A stretch of DNA of 57,929 nucleotides, from positions 1-57,929 of the forward strand of contig CALWSG010000001.1 in assembly GCA_944384155.1 (NCBI GenBank). Reading direction: 5' to 3'. Of the stretch, positions 1-8,688 are shown piece after piece. The stretch is from an uncultured Lachnospiraceae bacterium. GTDB taxonomy: Bacteria; Bacillota; Clostridia; Lachnospirales; Lachnospiraceae. Below the pieces are notes generated by a model, which saw only the letters and a program-made list of their open reading frames with translations, was not told the DNA's origin and did no database searches. Made by a program: the position numbers and the translations under genes. The first letter of the stretch is position 1, and every line of letters begins with the position of its first letter.

Positions 1-2
1 AG

Positions 3-464
3 GAGGCATCCCTTCCTCTGTATTATCATTCAATAGAGGTGGCAGAGCTGGCCTCGGCAGGAGCTGCCGTAATTTCGTGTGATAAAAGGCTGGTGTATGC
101 AGGGGGGATACTTCATGACATTGGAAAAATGACAAAATCAGCAGATTATGTAAAATCAGGGCTGATAACAGCAAACAGTTATGGAATGCCAAGGGAAATC
201 AAGGCAATAATAGTTGAACATGGGGGAAAATACAGAATTCCCTCATCTAAGGAATCAGCACTTATAATGCTTGCAGATTCTGTTATAAGCTCCATGGAAT
301 ACTTAAAATCATCAGAAAAAGAGATTTCAGAAAAGAAAGTAATAGATAATGTGTTCCGGATAAGGCAAAACAGCGGTACATTAAATAAATCGGGGCTTAA
401 CGTTAAGGAGCTTTATGATATAAAATCAGCTTTTTATGAAATTTATCATATAAGTTTAAAGTAA
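3..464 (+). CDS. PgpH-like HD-domain protein, C-terminal part (5' end outside window)
   Basis: The reading frame is open from the first base of the window, so the GTG at 39 is internal and this is the C-terminal end of a longer protein. The translation begins with a YYHSIEVAEL segment, then GILHDIGKM, VEHGG and IMLADS, which line up with the HD phosphohydrolase domain of PgpH/YqfF-type 7TM-HD proteins (cyclic-di-AMP phosphodiesterases); the tail resembles the end of that domain too. Position directly upstream of ybeY agrees, since pgpH usually precedes ybeY in Firmicutes. The domain is oddly compact: the stretch after HDIGK and the stretch after the EHHG motif are both missing, EHHG reads EHGG, and the usual SH of SHVKDG reads DY. 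Family placement is fairly sure; enzymatic activity is doubtful. Confidence 0.7.
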   Translation, partial: EASLPLYYHSIEVAELASAGAAVISCDKRLVYAGGILHDIGKMTKSADYVKSGLITANSYGMPREIKAIIVEHGGKYRIPSSKESALIMLADSVISSMEYLKSSEKEISEKKVIDNVFRIRQNSGTLNKSGLNVKELYDIKSAFYEIYHISLK

Positions 465-522
465 AATTATCTGAATAGATAAAACAGGAAAAGCGAAAGA
501 GAAAGGGAGGATACAAAAGTAA

Positions 523-1026
523 ATGAGTGTGGAGATAACAAATGAAGCAGAATTTATATTTGACTTTGATGTAAATGAGCTTGTAACAAGTGTTGTGGAG
601 GGCTGTCTTGATTATGAGAAATGTCCGTATGAATCAAAAGTTACCGTTACATTTACTGATAATAAATCAAGAAGGGAAATAAACAGTACACACAGAAATA
701 TAGATAAGGAGACAGATGTTTTGTCATTTCCGATGGTAGAATATGAAGCTCCCGGTGATTTTTCAGGATTGGAATCAGATAACAGTATGTATGACTGTTT
801 TGACCCTGATACGGGAGAGCTGATACTGGGAGATATTGTTATATCAGCTGAAAGGGCAGCTTCCCAGGCATTAGAGTACGGACATACAATTAAGAGAGAA
901 ATCGGTTTTTTGGTGGCTCACAGTATGTTTCATCTGTTTGGATATGACCATATGGAGGAGAGAGAGAGAGTCCTTATGGAGCAAAAACAGAGAGAGGTTT
1001 TAGAATTATTAGGCATAAAGAGGTAG
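523..1026 (+). CDS. ybeY: Endoribonuclease / rRNA maturation factor YbeY
   Basis: YbeY is a small zinc-dependent RNase needed for 16S rRNA 3'-end maturation and ribosome quality control. The 167-residue product is of normal family length or slightly longer and ends with the three-histidine metal site HSMFHLFGYDH, preceded by the LGDIVIS segment typical of the family. The first His is followed by Ser where Gly is usual; the metal ligands themselves are intact. The ATG has a GGGAGG about 12 bases upstream. The gene follows the PgpH-like gene and lies 4 bases ahead of the flippase gene, so they probably share a transcript. Confidence 0.93.
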   Translation: MSVEITNEAEFIFDFDVNELVTSVVEGCLDYEKCPYESKVTVTFTDNKSRREINSTHRNIDKETDVLSFPMVEYEAPGDFSGLESDNSMYDCFDPDTGELILGDIVISAERAASQALEYGHTIKREIGFLVAHSMFHLFGYDHMEERERVLMEQKQREVLELLGIKR

Positions 1027-1030
1027 CATA

Positions 1031-2656
1031 ATGAGCAATAAAAAAAATAATTTTCTTGTTCAGGGAAGTATTCTCGCAATGGCAGGGATTCTCACAAGAG
1101 TTATAGGAATAATATATAGAATACCATTAACTAATATTCTGGGTAATGGAGCATCGGCATATTCCATTGCATATGATATATATTCTCTCTTTCTTCTTAT
1201 ATCATCACTTAGTCTGCCTTTAGCCGTGTCAAAGATAGTTGCAGCAAGAATGGCAAAGGGAGAAGTAAGAAATGCAAAAAAAGCATTAAAGGGTTCTGTG
1301 ATCATATCGGGAGCATTGGGAATAGCAGTAAGTATTCTTGTATTTGTGTTTGCAGATAAGCTTGCTGCTCTCTGGGGCTTTCCGTCAGCAGGAATGGCGT
1401 TAAAGGTACTTGCCCCCACACTGTTTGTTATGTGTATTTTGGGAGTATTAAGAGGATTCTTTCAGGGGCTTGGAACAATGATTCCTACTGCCATGTCACA
1501 GATATTTGAGCAGATAGTAAATGCAATAGTAAGCGTGGCAGCCGCATATGTACTTTATGATATGGGAAGCAGCGTGGGAAAAGCTGTTGAATATAGTGCT
1601 GCAGGAGGAACACTGGGAACTGCACTTGGTGCATTGACAGCTCTTTTATTTATGATATTTGTATTTTTAGTGTACCGGCATAATTTTAACAGAATGGTTC
1701 GCCGTGACAGATATTCATATGACGAGACATATAAGGAGCTGTCAAAGGTTCTTGTAATAACCATATTTCCAGTGCTTTTAAGTACTACCATATATAACAT
1801 AGGAAGTATAATTGACAGTGCCATGTACGGAAATATTATGGGAAGAGTATTTGGATTTTCACAGGAAGAGTATGAAGGGTATTGGTCAATTTATTCAACA
1901 CAGTACAGACTTTTGACAACGGCACCTATAGCCATAGCTTCGGCATTATCCTCTGCCGTTGTGCCAAGTCTTATAAGGTCCATAACAAACGGAGATATAA
2001 GAGTTCTTAAAGGTAAAATAGAGTCTTCCATAAGACTTACAATGATAATATCAATTCCCTGCGGAATAGGTCTGACGGTACTGGCAGAGCCTGTGATTTC
2101 ATTACTGTTTGAGGATAACGGACTTCAGGGTGATGCTGTAATGCTTATGAGATTAAGCGTGTTTGTAGTATGTGCATACTCATTTTCAACAATTACAAAT
2201 TCCATACTGCAGGGAATTGATAAAATGAAGCTTCCTGTTATACATTCTGCAATATCACTTGGTGCCCATATATTTATATTATCAGGGCTTCTTCTTATGA
2301 AAATGGATGTGTATGCAGTTGCCGTGGCAGATATTATATTTGCACTTATGGTATGTTTTATGAATATTGCTGCCATAAGGAAGCACATAGGCTACAGACA
2401 GGAGGTAATAAAGACATTTATTATGCCTTTGCTGTCAGCATTAATAATGGGAGGAATGTCATGGCTTATATATAAAGGGCTGTATATGCTGGCAGGAAGT
2501 GTGTTTGTACCGTTAATAATATCAATTTTGGCGGCAATAGTTATATATGGTGTATTGCTTATGGTATTTAAGGTGGTTAATGAAAGTGAAATAAGGATGT
2601 TTCCGGGAGGAAGCAGGCTTGTACCTATTTTAAAAAGAACAAAATTATTATCTTAA
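1031..2656 (+). CDS. MATE/MurJ-type polysaccharide flippase (SpoVB/YtgP-like)
   Basis: The protein is 541 residues and almost wholly hydrophobic, with about 14 predicted membrane segments. The N-terminus (FLVQGSILAMAGILTRVIG, then YRIPLTNILG) is characteristic of the polysaccharide biosynthesis/SpoVB-YtgP branch of the MOP exporter superfamily, which flips lipid-linked sugar precursors such as lipid II across the membrane. Which lipid-linked substrate it moves cannot be told from sequence; a role as the vegetative lipid II flippase (Amj/MurJ-like) or in spore cortex formation are both possible. The start is 4 bases after ybeY, with an AAGAGG just upstream. Confidence 0.85.
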   Translation: MSNKKNNFLVQGSILAMAGILTRVIGIIYRIPLTNILGNGASAYSIAYDIYSLFLLISSLSLPLAVSKIVAARMAKGEVRNAKKALKGSVIISGALGIAVSILVFVFADKLAALWGFPSAGMALKVLAPTLFVMCILGVLRGFFQGLGTMIPTAMSQIFEQIVNAIVSVAAAYVLYDMGSSVGKAVEYSAAGGTLGTALGALTALLFMIFVFLVYRHNFNRMVRRDRYSYDETYKELSKVLVITIFPVLLSTTIYNIGSIIDSAMYGNIMGRVFGFSQEEYEGYWSIYSTQYRLLTTAPIAIASALSSAVVPSLIRSITNGDIRVLKGKIESSIRLTMIISIPCGIGLTVLAEPVISLLFEDNGLQGDAVMLMRLSVFVVCAYSFSTITNSILQGIDKMKLPVIHSAISLGAHIFILSGLLLMKMDVYAVAVADIIFALMVCFMNIAAIRKHIGYRQEVIKTFIMPLLSALIMGGMSWLIYKGLYMLAGSVFVPLIISILAAIVIYGVLLMVFKVVNESEIRMFPGGSRLVPILKRTKLLS

Positions 2657-2658
2657 AA

Positions 2659-2688
2659 TTGAATAATATGTAAAAATTAGCAGATAAT
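2659..2688 (+). promoter_or_regulatory. Possible sigma-A promoter
   Basis: TTGAAT at 2659-2664 and GATAAT at 2683-2688 are separated by 18 bases and lie just after the flippase stop codon, so they could drive the BofC-like gene at 2731. No other evidence supports it. Confidence 0.35.
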
Positions 2689-2730
2689 GTATATAAACAC
2701 AATAATCTTAAACGGAAGGTGGCAGTTTAG

Positions 2731-3351
2731 GTGAGACTAAAATACATTATCTGTCTTGGGGCAGGAATATTGTTTATTGCCATGTATGTAATAGGGTACA
2801 ATACGGCGGCAGGCTGGGAGAGCGAGGTTATAACGTATGACCATGAGGTCAACGCTGCCAATGCAGGCAGTGATGACAATGTCATATTAAAGCATGGTGC
2901 AAAATATATACTTGAAGCCTATAACAGTGAAACGGAACAAAGCAGTACTTTGGAAGATACTATTCCGGTGGAGCTTGTGGGACTTACGAGAAACCAGGTT
3001 ATAGAATTTATAGGGGAAAATCCGGATTATTTTGGAGAAAATGATGAGATAGTCAGAAATGTAATGCTTGTATCCTTTTCGGAAAACAGAATTGTTATAC
3101 GGAAAAATGTGGAAATTGCAGAGGAGACAACAGAATATGAATTTAATATAGGTGACAATGAACCTAAGTATTATATATTTCTTATAGATAATGCAGTTAT
3201 TGTATATAAGGAAGATAAGACAACTGTTTACATGGAAACGGGAATAACGGCAGATGAGCTTGATGAAACTGTAGCACAGGAGCTTATAATGGGGGTTGCA
3301 GTAAAAAATATAAGTGAGCTTTACAGGCTTCTTGAAAGCTATACTACGTAG
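2731..3351 (+). CDS. Membrane-anchored protein with BofC-like C-terminal domain
   Basis: The 206-residue product starts at a GTG preceded by GGAAGGTGG. An N-terminal hydrophobic helix (about residues 4-24) is followed by an extracytoplasmic region. The last 60 residues (YYIFLIDNAVIVY, then an acidic stretch and NISELYRLLESY) look like the C-terminal domain seen in the forespore regulator BofC and in many clostridial proteins of unknown role. I infer a secreted-side, membrane-tethered protein; whether it has anything to do with sporulation cannot be decided here. It lies between the flippase and the flavoprotein genes, with 74 bases upstream of its start. Confidence 0.6.
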   Translation: MRLKYIICLGAGILFIAMYVIGYNTAAGWESEVITYDHEVNAANAGSDDNVILKHGAKYILEAYNSETEQSSTLEDTIPVELVGLTRNQVIEFIGENPDYFGENDEIVRNVMLVSFSENRIVIRKNVEIAEETTEYEFNIGDNEPKYYIFLIDNAVIVYKEDKTTVYMETGITADELDETVAQELIMGVAVKNISELYRLLESYTT

Positions 3352-3389
3352 GCAAAATGAAGAAGCCTTATACATTAGGAGGCAGGATT

Positions 3390-4673
3390 ATGAAAGTACC
3401 GGGGATTATAGTGATAGGAGCGGGAGCTTCAGGAATGACAGCAGCAATAGAGGCAGCAAAAAGAGGCTTTAAAGTTACTATTATTGAGGCTAACGATAAG
3501 CCTGGTAAAAAGATATACGCAACAGGAAACGGAAAATGCAACCTTACCAATAAAAAGATGGATGTATCCTGCTTTAGGGGAAGTGATATAAAGCTTATAG
3601 CTTCAGTACTTGAAAGGTTTGGATACAAAGATACCATAAATTATTTTTCAGAGCTTGGTCTGATGTTCAAGGATAGAAACGGATATATCTATCCTGCGTC
3701 GGGACAGGCTTCTTCTGTTGTAAAAAGTCTTGTGCTTGAATGTGAGAAGAATGACATAAAAATATTATGTAAAGTAACTGCCCTGAATGTATTAAAATCA
3801 GCGGATATATTTACTGTGGAGACCGACAACGGCAATTATAAGGCGGACGGTGTTATATTATCCACAGGAAGCAAGGCAGGCATTCTGCCGGGAAAACTTC
3901 CTAAAGTAAACGGATATGATATAACAAAAAAGCTTGGACATAAGATTATTCCGTTACAACCTGCACTTACAGGGATAAAATGTAAAAATAATGCGTTTTA
4001 TAAGGAAGTACAGGGTGTAAGATGTGATGGAAAAATAATGGTGTATTCAGATAACAGGCTTGCCGGAAGCGATATGGGAGAATTACAGCTTACCTCATAC
4101 GGAATTTCAGGAATACCTGCGTTTCAGGTATCAAGATATGCGGCATACAGCCTGTATAATAAAAAAAATACATATATTCAGGTTGATTTTATGCCGGATA
4201 TATCATCACAGGAGCTTATAAGTAAAATAACATATAAAATACATGGAAATCCTAATATAAAAATTTCAGAATATTTAAACGGCATACTTAATAATAAGCT
4301 GGCAGAAGCAATAGTTAATTATGCAGGTATAAATAAAAATATAACAGGAAGAGATATAAAGGAAGGCAGAGATAAAAAAAGAATAATAGGCTGTCTGGTG
4401 CAAGCAATAAAGGAATATAAAGATAAGGTAACAGGAGTAAATGAGTTTAAGGATGCACAGGTTTTGGCAGGCGGAGTAAGCCTTAAGGAGATAAAAGAAA
4501 ATATGGAGTCTGCATATGTGAAAAACTTATATATAACAGGTGAAGTACTGGATGCAGACGGCATATGCGGAGGATATAATCTTCAGTGGGCATGGGCAAC
4601 AGGATATATAGCAGGGAACAGCATATTAAAATCAGGAGAAAAATATGATAAGGATAAATCAGATAAAGATTAA
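3390..4673 (+). CDS. HI0933/YhiN-family flavoprotein
   Basis: This is an FAD-binding protein of the HI0933-like family (often named aminoacetone oxidase family), whose physiological reaction is not firmly known. The N-terminus has the dinucleotide-binding motif VIGAGASGMTAAIEAAKRG followed by a basic GKKIYATGNGKCNLTN segment that is a hallmark of the family, and the C-terminus has GEVLDADGICGGYNLQW. I chose the ATG at 3390 because TAGGAGG stands 7 bases upstream; an earlier in-frame ATG at 3357 would overlap this ribosome site. Length is then 427 residues, normal for the family. It overlaps the next flavoprotein gene by 29 bases. Confidence 0.88.
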   Translation: MKVPGIIVIGAGASGMTAAIEAAKRGFKVTIIEANDKPGKKIYATGNGKCNLTNKKMDVSCFRGSDIKLIASVLERFGYKDTINYFSELGLMFKDRNGYIYPASGQASSVVKSLVLECEKNDIKILCKVTALNVLKSADIFTVETDNGNYKADGVILSTGSKAGILPGKLPKVNGYDITKKLGHKIIPLQPALTGIKCKNNAFYKEVQGVRCDGKIMVYSDNRLAGSDMGELQLTSYGISGIPAFQVSRYAAYSLYNKKNTYIQVDFMPDISSQELISKITYKIHGNPNIKISEYLNGILNNKLAEAIVNYAGINKNITGRDIKEGRDKKRIIGCLVQAIKEYKDKVTGVNEFKDAQVLAGGVSLKEIKENMESAYVKNLYITGEVLDADGICGGYNLQWAWATGYIAGNSILKSGEKYDKDKSDKD

Positions 4674-6270
4674 TGTTTCAGAAAAAAACATAAATGAAAA
4701 GCTAAAATTCAAGGCTGGGGAATTACTTAAGATAAAGAAAGAGGCAATAGTAAAAATTGAAATTGTTAAGCGTTCCATAGATGCAAGACATAAACCACAG
4801 ATAATGTACGTATATTCTGTAAATGTTTTTGTTGAAAATGAAAATAAGATAAAAAAGAGTGTATTTAGCAACAATATTTTTATAACAAAGGAAGAAAAAT
4901 ATACGGCACCCCCTATGGGGAATATCCCTCTAAGCAAAAGACCTGTTATAGCAGGCATGGGACCGGCAGGACTTTTTTGCGGTTATTTTCTGGCAAGGTC
5001 AGGCTATAAACCTCTTATCATAGAAAGGGGAGAGTGTGTACGTGACAGGGAAAAAAGAGTTGGGACTTTTTTCGAAACAGGAATTCTGGACACTGAATCA
5101 AATGTTCAGTTTGGAGAGGGAGGTGCAGGTACTTTTTCAGACGGAAAGCTTAATACTATGGTAAAGGATAAGGGAGGAAGAAACAAAGAGGTGCTTAAAA
5201 CCTTTGCAGCTTTTGGTGCAAAGGAGGAAATACTATATGTAAATAAGCCTCATATTGGGACAGATATTCTTTGCCGTATAGTGGAAAATATGAGAAATGA
5301 AATCATAAGACTTGGCGGAGAGGTAAGATTTAACACTAAATTAACGAAAATAAGGGAATCGGGAGGAAAGATAAATGCTATAGAAGTTTGTGAATACGAC
5401 AGAATAAAAGGTAAGGAAAGGCTATATACAATAGATTGCAGCGTGCTTGTGCTGGCACTTGGACACAGTGCAAGAGATACATTTGAAATGCTGTTAAAAA
5501 GCGGTATTCATATGGAACCTAAAGCATTTGCAGTAGGCGTCAGGATAGAGCATCCACAGGAAATGATTAATATGAATATGTATGGTGTCTCAAGCCATGA
5601 GATACTTGAGGCTGCCGATTACAAGGTTACATACAGCAGTAAATCAGGCAGGGGGGTATATTCTTTCTGTATGTGTCCAGGAGGATATGTGGTAAATGCT
5701 TCATCGGAAAAGGGGAGGCTGGCTGTAAATGGAATGAGCTACAGTAAAAGAGATGGAGAAAATGCAAACAGTGCAATAATAGTAACTGTGACGCCTGAGG
5801 ATTACGGCGGCAGGTCTCCTCTTTCAGGAATGAACTTTCAAAGAAAGCTTGAGGAAAATGCATATAGAGAGGGAAAGGGCAAGGTACCTGTACAAACCTT
5901 TGGTGATTTTGAAAATAACATTCCAACATTAGAATTTGGGGATATAAAGCCTATGATAAAGGGGGATTACACTCCTGCAAATATTCGTAATATATTTCCT
6001 GAATATATAAGCAGCTCAATAATAGAAGGAATACATGGCTTTGCAGGACAAATTCAAGGCTTTGACAGAAAGGATGCAGTGCTGTCAGGGGTAGAGAGCA
6101 GAACCTCGTCACCTGTGAGAATACTTAGAGATGAAAGCTTTTGTGCCGGCATAGGCGGAATTTATCCCTGCGGTGAAGGTGCCGGGTATGCCGGCGGAAT
6201 AACAAGTGCAGCTATGGACGGAATAAGAATTGCAGAGGCAATAATATCAAAATATACTTATAAATATTAG
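4645..6270 (+). CDS. FAD-dependent dehydrogenase-like protein (COG2509 type)
   Basis: The 541-residue protein has an N-terminal domain of about 90 residues without a nucleotide-binding motif, then GMGPAGLFCGYFLARSG (FAD binding), the family signature NVQFGEGGAGTFSDGKLNT, and a C-terminal CGEGAGYAGGITSAAMDG segment that closes the FAD site. Proteins of this type are widespread in Clostridia, but I know of no assigned substrate. It overlaps the preceding flavoprotein gene by 29 bases and has its own AGGAG 6 bases before the ATG, so the two flavoproteins are very probably translated from one message and may act together. Confidence 0.85.
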   Translation: MIRINQIKINVSEKNINEKLKFKAGELLKIKKEAIVKIEIVKRSIDARHKPQIMYVYSVNVFVENENKIKKSVFSNNIFITKEEKYTAPPMGNIPLSKRPVIAGMGPAGLFCGYFLARSGYKPLIIERGECVRDREKRVGTFFETGILDTESNVQFGEGGAGTFSDGKLNTMVKDKGGRNKEVLKTFAAFGAKEEILYVNKPHIGTDILCRIVENMRNEIIRLGGEVRFNTKLTKIRESGGKINAIEVCEYDRIKGKERLYTIDCSVLVLALGHSARDTFEMLLKSGIHMEPKAFAVGVRIEHPQEMINMNMYGVSSHEILEAADYKVTYSSKSGRGVYSFCMCPGGYVVNASSEKGRLAVNGMSYSKRDGENANSAIIVTVTPEDYGGRSPLSGMNFQRKLEENAYREGKGKVPVQTFGDFENNIPTLEFGDIKPMIKGDYTPANIRNIFPEYISSSIIEGIHGFAGQIQGFDRKDAVLSGVESRTSSPVRILRDESFCAGIGGIYPCGEGAGYAGGITSAAMDGIRIAEAIISKYTYKY

Positions 6271-6300
6271 TTGAGTTTTCGTAAATTGCATTTATTAACC

Positions 6301-6329
6301 TTTACGGAAAAATCAATTTGTAGTATACT
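6301..6329 (+). promoter_or_regulatory. Sigma-A type promoter for the proB operon
   Basis: TTTACG at 6301-6306 and TATACT at 6324-6329 are spaced by 17 bases and would start transcription about 40 bases before proB. This short leader leaves no room for a T-box or large riboswitch. Confidence 0.6.
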
Positions 6330-6374
6330 TATTTGGAATTGATAAAAATATAAAAGATATGGAATAGAGGTAAA

Positions 6375-7208
6375 ATGAACAGCAGAGAAAATATAAAGGA
6401 TAAAAAAAGAATAGTGGTAAAGATTGGCTCATCATCCCTTACCCATAAGGAAACAGGAATTTTAGACCTCAGCAAGCTTGAAAAGCTGGTAAGGGTTCTC
6501 ACTAATGTAAGAAATAAGGGAAAAGAGGTTGTTCTTGTTTCTTCAGGTGCCATTGCAGTGGGAAAGAAAAAAATGAGCCTTAAAGGAGAACTTACATTGC
6601 CTGAAAAGCAGGCATGTGCTGCTGTTGGTCAGGCACAGCTTATGATGATGTATCAGAAGCTTTTTAGCGAATACAATCAAAATGTGGCACAGCTTCTGCT
6701 GACAAAGATTACAATGATAAGCGACGTAAGCAGACCAAATGCCATTAATACCTTTAATGAGCTGTTAAAGCTTGGTGTTATACCTATAGTAAACGAAAAT
6801 GATCCTGTATCTACATATGAGATTAAGTTCGGTGATAATGACAGGCTTTCAGCCATTGTTGCATCATTAATCAGAGCAGACCTGTTAATCCTTTTATCTG
6901 ATATAGACGGACTTTTTACGGATGATCCTAATATAAATCCTGATGCAAGGTTTATAGAAGTAGTTTCCGATATAGAGGAAGTCAGGAAAATGGGAAAAAG
7001 TACCAGCTCCAGTGACATGGGTACAGGAGGAATGGCATCTAAGATAGTGGCAGGTCAGATAGCAACCTACTCAGGTACAGATATGATAATAGCAAACGGA
7101 AATGATGTACATATTGTAGAAGATATATTGGAAGGTAAAAAAGCAGGTACATTATTTAAGGCAAATAAAAATGAGGATTTTGATGTTATAAAGACACTGA
7201 TTGATTAG
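6375..7208 (+). CDS. proB: Glutamate 5-kinase (without PUA domain)
   Basis: ProB phosphorylates glutamate to gamma-glutamyl phosphate, the first step of proline synthesis, in the cytoplasm. The amino-acid-kinase fold is marked by VVKIGSSSLT near the N-terminus, VSSGAIAVG, NENDPVS followed by FGDNDRLSAIVA, LLILLSDIDGLF and GTGGMASKI. At 277 residues it ends after the kinase domain and lacks the C-terminal PUA domain of the longer (about 370-residue) forms. ProA is encoded downstream at 9338, separated by three other genes, all on the same strand and closely spaced, so proA is probably on the same message. Confidence 0.95.
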   Translation: MNSRENIKDKKRIVVKIGSSSLTHKETGILDLSKLEKLVRVLTNVRNKGKEVVLVSSGAIAVGKKKMSLKGELTLPEKQACAAVGQAQLMMMYQKLFSEYNQNVAQLLLTKITMISDVSRPNAINTFNELLKLGVIPIVNENDPVSTYEIKFGDNDRLSAIVASLIRADLLILLSDIDGLFTDDPNINPDARFIEVVSDIEEVRKMGKSTSSSDMGTGGMASKIVAGQIATYSGTDMIIANGNDVHIVEDILEGKKAGTLFKANKNEDFDVIKTLID

Positions 7209-7224
7209 TGAAAGATGTGATTAT

Positions 7225-8412
7225 ATGAATATTAGAATAATTAAAAATGCTCACAACTTAAAAGGCAATGTATATAGCGGAAGGTTTATTCTTGAAAAGG
7301 AATTTGAACCTTCCGGGTACGAAGGTATAAATCTTGTAAGGTACTATCTTTATGATGTGGAAAAAAATCAAAAGACGGAGCTTTTATCAGACAGGAAAAA
7401 ATATGATATTTTAAAAATAAAAAATCTCGATAAAAAGAATAATATGCTTTATTTTACTTCAATATCTGAAGAACCTTCCGAGAAAAAAGATATTACTTTA
7501 TACAGGTATGACATAAACAATAATAAGCTTAATGTAATATACAAGTATAATGACGATATAGGACAATACAGTGAGTATAAGAGAATCCGAGTATTTATAT
7601 TAAACGAAATTTACATTATTATACAAAATGAATATATAAGATATAATCTTACTGAGAGCTTTAAAGGATATTTTGAGTTTGAGCAGTATCTGTACTGCAT
7701 AAAGGATAACAGGATTATTGCCATAACAGATGACAATTTGAGGACAAATGGTATAGAGACAATAAAACTCCTTAAAAACAATATGTGTGTAATAAAAACA
7801 GGCTACAATTTAATGACAGATGAAAGATACAAAAATCTGTCAAAAAATGAGGCAGCCTATGAGAGGGTAAGCTTTGTAAACATAGGACAGCTGGTATCAG
7901 ATATACTTCTTATGAAAAAGAATATTGTTCTTGATACCATTGACCAGGCATATTATACGGAAACCTTTGCATATGTTGCAGTAAAGGGAAACTATATAGT
8001 ATATTCTAAAGTCAATCCGGGAGAAAATGAGGAAGAAGTTATATTTTATAACTATGAGACAAAAGAAAGCATGCTTTGCATCAACAAAAATATATATGGA
8101 ATAGAAGACTTGGCAATGAGCTACATAATAGGAAACACTCCTTATATAAGACTGGCATCACAGACGGGAACACAGTTTTATAATCTTATAAAAAATACTG
8201 TTGATATTAAATTTCCGGAGAATGTAACAGTTGAAACGGTTGTAAACGATATGTTTATAGTGTCGGGAAGAAAAAAGCATTTTATAGGAAGGGATACACC
8301 TGCAGTGACAGTATACAGATATCCTGACAAGGAGCTTTTACATCAGGAAAAAGGAATATATATGGGATGTATAGCTGCCGACAGGGAAAACATATATATA
8401 TTGACCGTTTAA
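7225..8412 (+). CDS. Uncharacterised protein inside the proB-proA operon
   Basis: I do not recognise this 395-residue protein. It has no signal peptide or membrane helix and is rich in Tyr, Asn, Lys and Ile. Short recurring segments of the type YRYDINNNKLNVIYKY, VIFYNYETKESML and VYRYPDKELL, each a beta-strand pair with a following turn, suggest a beta-propeller-like or other repetitive beta architecture; this is inference from pattern only. The ATG at 7225 is preferred to the TTG at 7201, which would overlap proB, though its ribosome site is weak (GAAAGATGTGA). It sits 16 bases after proB and 31 bases before the DUF896 gene. Confidence 0.6.
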   Translation: MNIRIIKNAHNLKGNVYSGRFILEKEFEPSGYEGINLVRYYLYDVEKNQKTELLSDRKKYDILKIKNLDKKNNMLYFTSISEEPSEKKDITLYRYDINNNKLNVIYKYNDDIGQYSEYKRIRVFILNEIYIIIQNEYIRYNLTESFKGYFEFEQYLYCIKDNRIIAITDDNLRTNGIETIKLLKNNMCVIKTGYNLMTDERYKNLSKNEAAYERVSFVNIGQLVSDILLMKKNIVLDTIDQAYYTETFAYVAVKGNYIVYSKVNPGENEEEVIFYNYETKESMLCINKNIYGIEDLAMSYIIGNTPYIRLASQTGTQFYNLIKNTVDIKFPENVTVETVVNDMFIVSGRKKHFIGRDTPAVTVYRYPDKELLHQEKGIYMGCIAADRENIYILTV

Positions 8413-8443
8413 ATGACATTCTGTAGGAAAGTGAGAGAAAATA

Positions 8444-8665
8444 ATGGATAGAAAAGATTTAGACAGGATTAATGAGTTATACAGGAAATCAAAAGATATA
8501 GGCCTTACAGAGGAAGAAAAGGTAGAACAAAGGCAGTTGAGAGAGGCTTATGTAAAAGCCGTTCACAATAATCTGAGAGGAACATTGGAAAATATCAGCA
8601 TAAAAAACCCTGACGGAACAATAACAGACCTTAAGGATATAAGGAAAAAGGGGATACAGGGATGA
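8444..8665 (+). CDS. DUF896 (YnzC-type) small protein
   Basis: The 73-residue product matches the DUF896/UPF0291 pattern: a helical INELYRKSKDIGLTEEEK segment followed by a second helix with REAYVKAVHNNLRGTLEN and a short tail. The family folds as a small two-helix protein; in Bacillus the homologue YnzC lies near SOS-controlled genes, but no molecular role is established. Here it lies between the unknown 7225 gene and the 5-formyl-THF cyclo-ligase gene. Confidence 0.88.
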   Translation: MDRKDLDRINELYRKSKDIGLTEEEKVEQRQLREAYVKAVHNNLRGTLENISIKNPDGTITDLKDIRKKGIQG

Positions 8666-8688
8666 GGGATAAGCATTAGGAGATGAGT

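Noticed and set aside
39..464. GTG at 39 as the start of the first gene
   Set aside because: The frame continues upstream to the window edge and encodes the first HD-domain His, so 39 is internal.
2887..3375. 162-residue - strand open frame
   Set aside because: Lies wholly opposite the BofC-like gene, has low-complexity composition and no ribosome site worth noting.
6280..6314. TTTTCGTAAA ... TTTACGGAAAA near-palindrome before proB as a terminator
   Set aside because: Contains an unpaired G, is AT-rich and not followed by a T-run; overlaps the proB -35 instead.
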